From positions 1 to 27,839 of the forward strand of contig NCSJ02000466.1 of assembly GCA_002812745.2 (NCBI GenBank): a stretch of 27,839 nucleotides of DNA, read 5' to 3'. This document shows positions 1 to 10,913 of this stretch, piece by piece. Positions within the stretch are counted from its first letter, which is position 1; each line of letters begins with the position of its first letter. Made by a program: the position numbers and the translations under genes. The notes beneath the pieces were generated by a model that did no database searches, was not told the origin of the DNA, and saw nothing but the letters and a program-made list of their open reading frames with translations. The stretch is from Scytalidium lignicola. Its lineage: Eukaryota; Ascomycota; Leotiomycetes.

Positions 1-138
1 TATACTATCATAAATTTCTCTAAGTATTTTTCTAATATTCAATCTATTATCCTTTGTTATATTGTTAGAGCATTGGTCATATTAAATGTTATAACTAATA
101 GCTTGAATAATTTGTATTTTGTTCAAATAGCAACTTTT

Positions 139-420
139 TTACTCATTACCTCTTTTAATCCTAACCAGATTAAACGCTGACCACAAGTCTAGCTTGGTAA
201 ATATGATAACTCCTTTCAGCTTGTCTATCATTGAATTTATTAATAGTAAGGGGTATTGGTCTTTCTCAGTCTTACTATTCAAGTGTTTGTAGTTATCACA
301 AGGTTGTCTTAACAGATTATCTCCTTTCTTTGTATAATGTAATAATACTCTAACTTTATCATAACCTTCTTTGTACAAACCTTTAAGCATCATTTTCTTG
401 AACAACCATTTCTTTGTCAC
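139..420 (-). pseudogene. Gypsy reverse transcriptase fragment (pol)
   Basis: A 93-residue open stretch aligns by eye to the N-terminal part of a Ty3/Gypsy reverse transcriptase. It has a CDNYKHLN segment where the family has its C-V-D-Y-R-x-L-N block, then QYPLLLI, then FTKLDLWSAFNLVRIK around the first catalytic aspartate (motif A). The Asp codon lies at 187-189 and is intact. The reading stops directly after the G-N-E residues, at the position of a conserved Trp, which fits a TGG codon turned into a stop by G-to-A changes. The YxDD-type second catalytic motif is not in the window. No function is expected. This is the strongest identification in the left island. Confidence 0.8.
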
Positions 421-873
421 CTTATCCTTAACAAAAGTTGTTCAATAAATTAGTCCATAAGCTAGTCTGAACCTCTCTTTAAGCTTTATCTTATAATCTT
501 ATAATTTGTACTCAAGTAAAGTTAAATCATTAAGTCTCTTTATGAATAACTCTAACCATTTATAATATTCTTCAAGTATATATTTCATAGTATCATTAAC
601 ATAAGCAATTCTTAAAGACATAGTTTCTTCTAAGAAGGTAATCATACTTATTCTCTAATCAATTATTAGATTATACTTCTTTATCTATTCAATCCTTAAT
701 ATAACCTAATATATTCTTAACCTTATAACATTAAAAGATATCTTCTCTTAATAACTTCTACTATACTTCATATTTAATTTCCAAGTTTAAATATTAACAT
801 ACTTCTAAATCTTAGTACTATTTGTTAATGATATTAAATAGCTGTTATCCTTAACTCTTATGTTAAGTCTAAG

Positions 874-1137
874 TTATTTTATAACTTGTTTACTGATAAA
901 GTTCTTTTTAACTCCTAAATTAATCAAAGCTCTTATTAACTTTCTACACAATGTTATATTAATATATAATGAACTTTCATTGTTTATAAAGTAAAGATTA
1001 ACATTTCCAATATTGTCAATTAATATATCATCATCAATCTCTAGGTTTTCAACAATTTCTTCTAATCCCTTAAAGAGTACTATTTGTCTTTTAACAAGAT
1101 TTTTCAGTTTTAGTCCATTTAAGCCTCTATTATTCAT
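874..1137 (-). pseudogene. Retroviral-type aspartic protease fragment of the Gypsy element
   Basis: An 87-residue stretch whose C-terminal part reads A-L-I-N-L-G-V-K-K-N-F-I-S. In fungal Gypsy elements this segment carries the protease active site A-L-I-D-S-G followed by x-x-x-x-F-I-S. Here the catalytic Asp has become Asn and the following Ser has become Leu (codons within 913-921). Both are single transitions of the RIP type, so the protease would be inactive. Its position between the gag relic (to the right) and the reverse transcriptase relic (to the left) on the same strand supports the assignment. The N-terminal half of the stretch is not diagnostic. Confidence 0.6.
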
Positions 1138-2122
1138 GAATACTCATGTATCCTATACTCATTCTATTATTTCATTTCCAAAACATTCCTTTATTTCAGT
1201 AATAAAAACATTATTTACTATAAGAATTCTTTTTATAGAATTTAAAAGGTATATTATTACTTCTTGATTAAACTATTCATTAATTCTCTATAGTAATTCA
1301 TTCTTATCTAGTAACATAATAAGTAGTTTTAAAAGTAGTGAATCTTCTTCTAGTTTATTAATTGTAAACAATACTTTTACATTTTAATCAACTTGTTCTA
1401 TAATAATCTTTATTAATTCCCTTTGTTCTTGTTAAGTATAATACTGCTTAGCTTTAAGTAGTTGTTTTACTAATTTTCTTAAATCTCAGATTTCTCCATA
1501 TTGTATTTCTACCTTTAAACAGTCTTGTTAGAAAGTTATTAACAGAAGTCCTTTATGTTGAACATTATGTTGCCTTTATACAACATAGCTTAATCCTTCT
1601 TTTATCACCATCCAAACATCCTTAAGCATCTAGTTGAAGTTATCCTAGATCTGAGTTCTTTCTACTAGTAAGAGGAATTCACATGATCCNTTTTTTTATA
1701 ATAATACTTTGTAAGTTAGTCTTATAAACTAAAGCAAGATCCTTAAGATTAAGTTTTTATTCCTTAACAATCATTTCTTCTTATTATATAGTTTTATAGA
1801 GTTGACTCCTGTTTAAGATTTCCTATCCTCTTAGTCCTTTCATGCTAATTGTGAGATAATATTTCAAGATTAATAATTCTCTAGAAATAGAATATTACTC
1901 TGTTAATATAACCTTAAACTCTGTTAACATGATCATCTAGATTTTACTAACTCCTGGCATAGATCTTTATTTATTTAAGCTAACAGCCTCCTCTTGATTC
2001 TAAGGATGTTCTGTATGCTAAGTCCTCTTTATTAGGACAAAGCTTGTTTCTAAGACTCTTGTTATTGCTATTTTATCCATATCAGTTTTAATAGTAAGTT
2101 TTAGTATAATTGTTAAACCTTG

Positions 2123-2338
2123 TTATTCTTCTTCTTCTTTTAAGAAGTTTCCTTTCTCATTTGAGCTTTCCTCTTCTGATGATTTTAACAGGATATCTAT
2201 GATTCTTAGGATTCTTATAACTTTAACTTTAACTAATATACTTGCTTTATTGTCTTTCTTATGAGTATTCACTATATGTCTGGATATTTTATACTTAAAG
2301 TATAACTTGNTTTTTTCTTCTTTTATCAAGTTTTTCAA
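2123..2338 (-). pseudogene. Gag fragment with degraded CCHC zinc knuckle
   Basis: A 71-residue open stretch with one ambiguous residue. Near its N-terminus, residues Y13, Y16, H21 and H26 have exactly the C-x2-C-x4-H-x4-C spacing of a retroelement nucleocapsid knuckle, and basic residues follow. The first two Cys would have become Tyr by G-to-A transitions. The last Cys-to-His change needs more than one step, which weakens the case. The rest is a low-complexity, acidic (Ser/Glu) tail. It lies upstream of the protease relic in the element's direction, as expected for gag, but about 1.3 kb away, which is longer than usual. Confidence 0.4.
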
Positions 2339-3050
2339 GGGAAATTCTAAAAGAGTTCTCNTTTTTTGCTTTTCCCTTCAAAGTACTTCTTTCCTTTTCC
2401 TTTAAAGGTCTTTCTTTTCNTTTATAGCATTTTAACTTTATAAGGTCTTTTATGATCNTTTTTTTTCCCTTTTAGGCTTTCTTTTGTTGTTGAANTNAAA
2501 NTCTATTCTTCTTGACTTCATAATCTAGGATAACTTTAACCTCTTACTTGTTTTTACTATTAATAACCTTTTCTTCTAAGAACTTTAACATTATATTAGA
2601 TTTATAATAGTATAATTCAAAGAAGAATACATAAAAGACTAAGTATACTCTTATTTTAAAGGGTAACTTCAGCTTATACACAAGGCTATTATTCATAACT
2701 TAGACTACTTTTAGTAGTTTTAAATATTAATCTAACAACTTTTTGTTAAGTTTTTTACTAATGTAATAATTATTATTATTTTATTTTCTTATTTGTTGAT
2801 TAATGTTATACAATTTACTTCTTTTATACTCTTGTTGTTAAAGTCTTCTTCTATAACTTTTTGAATTCTTATAATTCAAATATAATAAGTATAAGTATAT
2901 TATAAGGATACTGTTATATATGATAATGTTATTGATAAATATTTATAATGTTACTAATTCTCCTGAATAAGTGTTTAACTTTGTTATGATATCCTTTTAC
3001 AAGTAGTAATAAATAAAAGTAATAAAGAATGATTTGTAGAATATAATAGT

Positions 3051-3560
3051 CAAATGGCTGACCACTTCATAACTTGACAAGAAACAATATGTTTCCCCTC
3101 TTCGACTAAAGTAATTAACATATGTAAAGGAGTTACAAATGCACTTACACAAATAACGTCATTACTTGAAATTGAGGTGTAAGAAAGCCACAGATATGCT
3201 TATACAAACACTTATCACAATTTCCTGATCTGTAAGTACAGACTGATCAGTGTCGGTTCTACCTGTAACATGTGGTATGGTATGTAACTCTATGTAATAT
3301 ACTATTTATGCTTTCATGGTAATTTGTTGTTTTTCAAGGGGAATGGGAGCGTTGCAAAGTTGTAACAGCTCCGTAAGCTCTTATTGCCTAATCTAGACTA
3401 GTCTACACTGCACGTGCTCAGCACGTGACTACAGACGAATAATCTACCAACAAGTATGAGGTCAAATTAATTAAATTAATTTTAATTTAGGCTCATACTA
3501 AATTAATTAATTAAATTCCCAACCCTGGTCTTTACTAATAGACAAAACTTTCTAAATATC
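3051..3560. promoter_or_regulatory. Upstream region of the NmrA/EasG-like gene, rich in palindromes
   Basis: Normal-composition DNA between the AT-rich island and the reductase start codon, with no coding signal. It contains a perfect 12-bp palindrome (TAGACTAGTCTA, 3394-3405), two CACGTG E-boxes (3411-3416 and 3422-3427) that together form an inverted GCACGTG arrangement, and an AT-rich hairpin closed by an 8-bp perfect stem (3453-3499). E-boxes are bound by bHLH factors in fungi. Any role here is inference from the motif alone. Confidence 0.5.
3453..3499. repeat. AT-rich inverted repeat 60 bp before a start codon
   Basis: AGTATGAG at 3453-3460 is matched by its exact reverse complement CTCATACT at 3492-3499. 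The loop is itself built of AATTAATT-type sequence that can pair internally (an AAATTAA arm and a TTAATTT arm). The structure could be a cruciform or hairpin in the core promoter or 5' leader of the reductase gene, or the relic of a tiny palindromic insertion. Confidence 0.6.
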
Positions 3561-4606
3561 ATGTCGGAAACTTCATCAACAGCAATGCTGCTTCTGGGAG
3601 GCACTGGAAAGATTGCTAGACGCTTATCTCCGCTCCTAACTGCAAGAGGCGTCTTCGTCCTCCTTGCGTCACGCACTCCAAAGAAACAGTCTCATTCTGG
3701 ATGTCGTGGCGTAAGATTTGACTGGTTAAACCCAGATACCTACCAATGCCCTTTTGATATACCATCAATAACAATTTCGACAATATTTCTTATCCCACCA
3801 CTAGTACCAGACGCCTTCCCGCTGATAAAGGTATTTATAGATATTGCTATTGATAAAAAAGTTAAAAGAATCGTTTTGCTTAGCGGAAGCGTCCTTCATG
3901 TTGGAGATGGACCTGCCCTGAACGCTGTGGCTGAGTACATCAAATCTCTTGATGTAGAATATGCAATTCTAAGACCTACTTGGTTTATGGGCATGTTACC
4001 ATTTCCCCACCACATCTTTAAACCCCAGTAAACTGAGACTAAGCTGATTGGTTGACAGAGAGAACTTCTCAGAAATGAATCACCATGTTACATCAATCAC
4101 GGAGCAGAACTGCATTATTTCTGGCACTGGTAACGGCAAACTACCATTCATCTCAGCAGATGATATTGCTGAAGTTGCGTGCCTGACAATGACGGATCAG
4201 ACACTACACAATACTGAATATCTCCTCTTCGGCCCCGAATTACTATCTTATGATCAAGTAACTTATATTTTTTTCTTCATCCTTAATTCTGAACGTCTAT
4301 TTGAGGTTGATGAAGTCGCTGATGAAGTGATAGGTTGCAGAAATATTGAGTGCGAATATTGGACGACATATCTCTCACGCGAAGATAACTCAACAAGAAG
4401 TCGCTGCCGGCATGATCGCTGGTGGAATGGATGAGATATATGCTAAAGGCCTGTCAGAATTAGAGACGTATGTCAAGACTGGCGGCGAGGAGAGGATGAA
4501 CGATGATGTTCTGAAATTGACTGGAAGACCACCGAGGAGCTTTAAGGATTATGTCCAACAATGTGTGAAGCAAAATATTTGGAAGGTGAAGGAAGCTAAT
4601 ACTTAA
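3561..4606 (+). CDS. NmrA-like NAD(P)-binding reductase, EasG/festuclavine-dehydrogenase family
   Basis: Exons 3561-3990, 4061-4257 and 4334-4606 give 299 residues, close to the roughly 290 of the family. The N-terminus has the Rossmann dinucleotide loop G13-G-T-G-K-I-A. Further motifs are LRPTWFM-ENF across the first junction, F-I-S-A-D-D-I-A, F-G-P-E-L-L-S-Y-D and the C-terminal T-G-R-P-P-R-S-F-K-D, the usual landmarks of EasG/FgaFS-type proteins. Known members reduce an iminium intermediate in ergot alkaloid synthesis, but many fungi carry relatives of unknown substrate. No other ergot-pathway gene is nearby, so the substrate is open. Intron 1 as modelled is GC-AG (3991-4060) and restores the family W-F-M-E-N-F. 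A GT-AG alternative (3995-4058) is also in frame and adds two residues. Intron 2 (4258-4333) has a GCTGAT branch site. The gene appears intact. Confidence 0.85.
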
Positions 4607-5618
4607 ACAAAATATAACCACCTAGTTCCTTTTCTGACATGCAAAACACTGACACCACGTCTATAATATTAATATAAGATCTGGTAATATTAGATATAGT
4701 TGATATAAATTATCTCTAATTAAAACCTGTGTCTATAAAATTGCGTATGTAAGTGATTTTTAGTTACTGTTTCTAGGCTCTAGGCTGAGAAGGTTTTCAC
4801 AATGAGTAATGTTGAAACTGAGCGAGACACTTCCGAGAGTGGATAATCACATATTGGTTCACGCCTTGGGTTGGATATGGAAAATGGCTCTATCACAATT
4901 GATAACGAGTCCCACAATAACCGCTAATAGCTGGCTCGAAATTGAGATCACGTAATATATCATGGAAAAATATCTTTCACCAATGCTCCAATTTAGAGAC
5001 TTCTTGCATACAGGTCGTTATATAATAATAACCTTGTTGACCCGAGCTTGCCGTCAGAGATAATCTATCTTCACCGAGATGCTAGGTTCAGACATCCCTG
5101 AACACCTGGCTAAGCTATCTGATGCCGTCACAGTGCCTTCGTGTGGAGGACTATCTTTCACCTTCCAGGGAAATTATAGTCGTTCCTTACAGTGATAACC
5201 TTCCGCTGCTCAAGGTTCGGTTGGAATATTATCAACCATTTCTTAGATGCTTATTTGCAATTTAGCATACTATAAAAATAGTATCCTATGGGGCCCATGG
5301 AGCCCCGGAGGTCACTTGAGGTCACTTTTAGCGTCGTCGCCTTAAAATGAAAAGTGTCCTGATTAGCCGTTTGTTGGAAATGAAAGGCTCTCAATGGTTG
5401 ATATCCTTGTATATGAATTTTTGCCTGACGGATTTTGACGAGTTTAAACGAGCCGGGATCCATGGGATACTGTAGAGTTTAAGACAAGTAGGCTTGGTGT
5501 AGCTTCTCAGAGTCGATTCAGCTTATCATCCGAAGGATCAAAGGATCTTTCTTTTGTGGCTGTATCAATCCAAAGAGTGATATAGCAACATCTTCTAGGT
5601 TCGATTGAGGAGGCCAAA
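4607..5618. other. Intergenic region between convergent genes; possible decayed ORF
   Basis: About 1 kb lies between the reductase stop and the ELP3 stop, so both 3' ends fall here. From the ATG at 4802 a frame begins with a coding-like 14-residue stretch (MSNVETERDTSESG) and can be followed to about 5265, with eight or nine stop codons that each could derive from CAA, CAG or CGA by C-to-T changes. That number of stops is near random expectation for this length, so the decayed gene is only a suggestion. Nothing else recognisable was seen. Confidence 0.3.
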
Positions 5619-7467
5619 TCAGAAGTCCTCATCGCTATCATCTTCATCTCTACTTCTTAGCATCTTGCTCATATAAGGACCTATATATAATTAATTAACA
5701 TATTATAACAGATGGATATAGATCGACAAACCATCTAGCCAGTATCCTAGTTTTCTGTAGTAATCTCTTGTGCCGACTCCTGAGATAACACTGATCTTCG
5801 TGTTTCCATGTTCAAATCGAGCGATCCGTTCAGCTTCCTCCATCAATAATGTTCCATAGCCTTGGTGCTGGAATTTCCTTGGATCACGAGCATGGACTGG
5901 TACAGCTGAGCCATAAACATGCAATTCACGAACCAGACTCGTTGGTTGACCAGTAAGCTCCGGTCTGAAGGTGTACTTTGATGAGCATTTCCGTAATCGA
6001 AGAAGTCCAATAAGAATATCTTGCTTAGGATCCTCATAAGCTAAGAAAGTTTCCCACCCGCCGTTGGCAAAATAGTCTCGGCGTACTAGTTCAACTTGAG
6101 ATGGCCTTATCTTATTCTTTACCTCATTGATGCCGACTTCACGTGTCCGCACATCTCTACAAGTTGTGCCAAAGTCCTTCATCCTGCTTAAGGCCAACTC
6201 ACGAAGATTGCCGTTTTCCACACCGGATGTAACTAGAGGCATCGGAATGTCTCGTTGAACACGGTAAATTCGAGTCCAAGGGGGAACAAGGGCCAAAATA
6301 CGAGCCACTATGTCTATCAGAGCGTTCGGAGTGTAATTCTTATATCGTCCTGTCCGCCATAGTTCATAAAGACCCGTTCCTCTGATGACGAGGGTTGGGT
6401 ATATTTTCAGCCCGTCTGTCCGAAATGCTGGATTTTCAAAATATTCGCGAAATTGATCCAGGTCTCTTTCCATTCCCACATTTGGTAAGTCAGGCATCAT
6501 ATGGCTGACAACTTTGAACCCGGCGTCTTTTGATAAACAGAACGTTTCTGCAACAGCCGCAACAGTGTGACCTCTGTTCGTATCACGAGCCACATCCTCA
6601 TACAACGACTGTACTCCAACCTCTAATCTGGTGCAACCATATCGTAACATAGCAGAAAGATGAGGCTGCAAACAGTAGTCGGGCCGGGTTTCAATGGTTA
6701 TGCCCACACACTTGATATTGCTCATTTCTCCTGCCAGAACAGCTTCATCAACATTGTTTGTTTGATACCCACTTAGTGCATTGTGTAACTGAGAAATAAA
6801 CGTGTCTCTATAGTTCTCCGGTAGTGACATGAAAGTTCCGCCCATTATAATATATTCGACTTTGTCCACGCTATGACCAAGAGATTTGATTTGATCTACC
6901 CGTCCTCTAGCCTGTTCAAATGGATCATATCTTGCTCTAATAGCACGCATAGAGGTAGGTTCATAACCGGTATATGATTGTGTCGAGTATTCAAAGTCGG
7001 AATCTGGTCCTCCAGGACAGTAAACACAAATGTTACCTGTATAGGCAATGTGGGGGCATCGATGTGGTTTACACATAACGGCAACAACCGCAATTCCAGA
7101 CGAAGTTCCTGAAGATAGTTAGAGGAGGAGCCTAAAGCTGTGGTTTGCTGCGAGCAGTACTTATAGGCTTTGCTATGAGCTTTGGTAAGATATACTTCTT
7201 GTAGTGCTCTGGAATTGCTGCAATGATGGCTGTCAACGCGGGTGTATTGCTCAGGCGATGCTTTTTAGACATCTTTGAGCGAAGACTGTTGAGATTTATG
7301 TCCTTTTTTGGCTTTGCAGGATCTTGCTGGGCTTCATGTTCTTGGATAAGTGCGCTTGCAATATCTGAGCAAGCTCGTAAAAACCGCTCGTTTTCTGGAG
7401 GCAGATTTGGATCCTTCGGTTTCCTTGCACGCTCTGCGAGGGTTATTGTATCGATCATGGTCGCCAT
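5619..7467 (-). CDS. ELP3: Elongator complex catalytic subunit Elp3 (radical SAM/acetyltransferase)
   Basis: Exons on the minus strand are 7467-7161, 7108-5732 and 5680-5619 (581 residues, usual size). Elp3 is the catalytic subunit of Elongator, which modifies wobble uridines (cm5U family) of cytosolic tRNAs using acetyl-CoA and a radical SAM centre. The Fe-S motif C-x9-C-x2-C is C120/C130/C133 ([15 protein letters not shown]). It is followed by landmarks such as [17 protein letters not shown] and [10 protein letters not shown]. The C-terminal GNAT domain carries Q-H-Q-G-Y-G-T-L-L at about 516 (acetyl-CoA loop) and ends D-G-P-Y-M-S-K-M-L plus an acidic tail. Joining exons 1 and 2 (CTAAC branch site) restores [13 protein letters not shown]. 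The start is the first ATG of the coding-like stretch, in an AACCATGG context. Without the last exon the protein would end in an unrelated tail. It is divergent from LSC1. Confidence 0.97.
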
Positions 7468-7758
7468 GGTTAAAAAATATAGGTAGAGGCAAATTAAAAG
7501 AGTGAAACCAGAGATATACTCCGTAAGAGAATTAGACAATTGCCCGTTTTTGGACAAGGTGGGGTGGCGTTTTGATAATGATTTCAATATTTTGTATTAG
7601 CGGAATATCGTTTCGCCGAAGACTCTTCACGTTCCACGCTAGCAACTTCCGACAGCCGTGATATTCTCGAGAGCTCAGAAGAGATCCCGAAGTTAATTTG
7701 GAAGCAGTCATTTTCCTACCCTTAACCTCACCATCCTGACATCAATTGTCCTTGTAAG
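7468..7758. promoter_or_regulatory. Divergent promoter between ELP3 and LSC1
   Basis: Only 291 bp separate the two start codons, so this stretch must hold both 5' leaders and promoters. No clear TATA box is seen on either side. A minus-strand reading open upstream of the ELP3 ATG (to 7587) does not resemble Elp3 N-termini and is taken as leader. Confidence 0.7.
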
Positions 7759-9070
<1,312 letters not shown>

Positions 9071-9488
9071 GATGTGGTTACAAATTAGATTTCACACTAT
9101 GGATGATTGATGGAGTACGCATATACTGCCTAATGGTTCTCTTTATCAGCCTCATTTTCGTGTATAGTTAGGAATAGCCGTCGTGCTGTGAGCGGCCGGA
9201 TATACTAGGATTCTGACCGTGTCTTTGTAGTTATACTCATAACTGGATCTCATGTAGGTCCTTGATAGACTTTTAACCGCTAAGAAAGTGATAAATTTGT
9301 AGCATATAATTTTCGATGTAATATAACCGTAGAACTACTCCAAGTTAAGACCATCAGGTGTAAGCTAAGCCCTTACAATCCGGGATATCTTCGGCAAAAT
9401 CTAGATAGAATGTCGAATAAGCTCCCCTCCGCAACCCTTCTAGAGCACACACGCAATCAGAATACCACCATCCCATCCCAGACGCAAG
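9071..9488. other. Intergenic: LSC1 3' end and AP-2 mu promoter
   Basis: 418 bp between tandem genes. It contains the 3' flank of LSC1 and the upstream region of the adaptor gene. No coding signal, TATA box or repeat was recognised. Confidence 0.6.
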
Positions 9489-10913
9489 ATGTTATCCGGG
9501 ATACTAGTCTTTAATCAAAAGGGTGAGAACCTGATCTTCCGAGCATTCCGAAATGATTGCCGGCCGCGCCTCGCAGATGTCTTCCGGATACAAGTGATAT
9601 CGAATCCTCAAGTGCGTTCACCGATCTTGACTTTGGGAAGCACGACATTTAGCCATGTTAAGCACGAGAACATATATCTGGTGGCAATTACGAAGAGTAA
9701 TGCCAATGCGGCACTGGTATTTGAGTTCCTTTACAGACTAGTAGCACTGGGTAAGGGATACTTTGGGAAATTCGATGAGGAGGCTGTAAAGAACAACTTT
9801 GTGCTTGTCTATGAACTCCTAGATGGTAAGGAAATATCGTTGTCTACTCCACCCCATCATTCTTTGCCTTGAGTTAATTCATTTGCTACAGAAATCCTGG
9901 ATTTTGGCTATCCGCAGAATACCGAGACCGACACACTTAAGATGTATATCACCACCGAAGGCGTTAAATCCGAACGAACGATGGAGGACTCGGCGAAGAT
10001 AACAATGCAAGCTACCGGCGCATTATCCTGGCGAAAGGCAGATGTTAAATACCGCAAGAACGAAGCATTTGTTGATGTGATCGAAGATGTAAATCTTCTC
10101 ATGTCTGCGACCGGCACAGTTTTACGGGCAGATGTGAATGGCCAAATAGTGATGCGAGCATATCTCTCAGGGACACCAGAATGTAAATTCGGATTGAACG
10201 ATCGACTTCTCCTCGATAGCGATATGGCTCTTCCAACTGGAAATAAATTGGGCACGAAGGCTACCAAGGCTGCAGCTGGTAGTGTCACACTTGAAGACTG
10301 TCAGTTTCACCAATGTGTGAAGCTGGGAAAGTTTGATACTGATCGAATCATATCATTCATTCCACCGGATGGAGAGTTTGAATTGATGCGCTACCGAGCC
10401 ACTGAAAATGTGAATCTTCCATTTAAAGTGCATGCCATTGTTAACGAGATAGGCAAAACGAAAGTTGAATACAGCATTGCTATAAGAGCAAACTATGGCA
10501 GCAAGTTATTTGCCACGAATGTTGTTGTAAAGGTCCCGACGCCATTAAACACTGCTCGAATAACGGAGAGATGCACACAAGGCAAAGCGAAGTACGAGCC
10601 AAGTGAGAACGTCATCATATGGAAAATCCCTAGATTTACAGGGCAGAATGAGTTCGTGCTGAGTGCGGAGGCAACATTATCAAGTATGACGAATCAGAAA
10701 GCATGGTCCAGACCTCCATTGGGTTTAACCTTTAGCTTGCTGATGTTTACGAGTTCGGGCCTGCTGGTTCGGTATTTGAAGGTGTTTGAGAAGAGCAACT
10801 ATTCTTCCGTGAAGTGGGTTAGGTATATGACCCGCGCAGGTTCTTATGAGATAAGGTAAGTAAATATTCTAAATATCATCTCTAGGAAAACGCTAATCAT
10901 GAACAGGTTTTAA
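9489..10913 (+). CDS. APM4: AP-2 clathrin adaptor complex subunit mu
   Basis: Exons 9489-9825, 9892-10855 and 10907-10913 give 435 residues, the same size as animal AP-2 mu. The medium chain of AP-2 binds Yxx-hydrophobic sorting signals and PI(4,5)P2 at the plasma membrane during clathrin-mediated endocytosis. The N-terminal longin-like part reads M-L-S-G-I-L-V-F-N-Q-K-G-E-N-L and continues to V-Y-E-L-L-D, joined across intron 1 to E-I-L-D-F-G-Y-P-Q. The mu-homology domain (about 170-435) contains W-R-K-A-D-V-K-Y-R-K-N-E-A-F-V-D, the segment G-L-N-D-R-L-L-L-D and the C-terminal W-V-R-Y-M-T-R-A-G-S-Y-E-I-R-F. The final exon is just 7 nt: one base completing Arg, the Phe codon and TAA. The intron before it has a GCTAAT branch site. 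Fungal AP-2 has reported clathrin-independent roles, which the sequence cannot address. Confidence 0.96.

Larger units (their letters stand above)
1..3050 (-). mobile_element. RIP-degraded Ty3/Gypsy LTR retrotransposon remnant, truncated by the window edge
   Basis: An extremely AT-rich block, unlike the balanced composition from about 3050 onward. On the minus strand three traces follow in Gypsy order: a gag zinc-knuckle relic (2261-2302), an aspartic-protease relic (around 913-921) and a reverse transcriptase relic (139-420). RNase H and integrase would lie beyond position 1. Every frame is broken, and key residues have changed in ways explained by C-to-T and G-to-A transitions, the signature of fungal RIP. 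No LTR pair, target-site duplication or primer-binding site could be identified, so the right boundary is set only by the composition change. Stretches between the three traces hold no other recognisable coding sequence. Ambiguous N bases occur at T runs, for example at 1690, 2310, 2361, 2420 and 2458. Confidence 0.8.

Noticed and set aside
2740..3050. LTR of the retroelement
   Set aside because: Position and composition would fit, but no second copy, terminal inverted dinucleotides with a duplication, or primer-binding site could be shown.
4334..4440. Apparent frameshift in the reductase gene between two overlapping readings
   Set aside because: Moving the second intron acceptor to 4333 gives an intact third exon (V-A-E-I-L-S-A-N-I-G-R-H-I-S-H) matching the family, so no frameshift is needed.
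4802..5265. RIP-killed gene in a single frame
   Set aside because: All stops could come from C-to-T changes, but their number is about what random sequence of this length would show, and no family was recognised. Kept only as a note on the intergenic region.
5251..5463. Minus-strand 70-residue open reading
   Set aside because: No recognisable similarity or coding-like composition. It lies in the 3' flank of ELP3.
5585..5600. GGTTCGATT as a tRNA B-box
   Set aside because: No matching A-box or cloverleaf arms around it. No tRNA gene could be supported anywhere in the window.
7132..7587. Longer ELP3 N-terminus starting upstream of 7467
   Set aside because: The additional residues contain a hydrophobic stretch that Elp3 proteins do not have, and the ATG at 7467 has a better context.
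9908..10288. Antisense open reading over AP-2 mu
   Set aside because: A shadow of the strongly conserved adaptor gene on the other strand.
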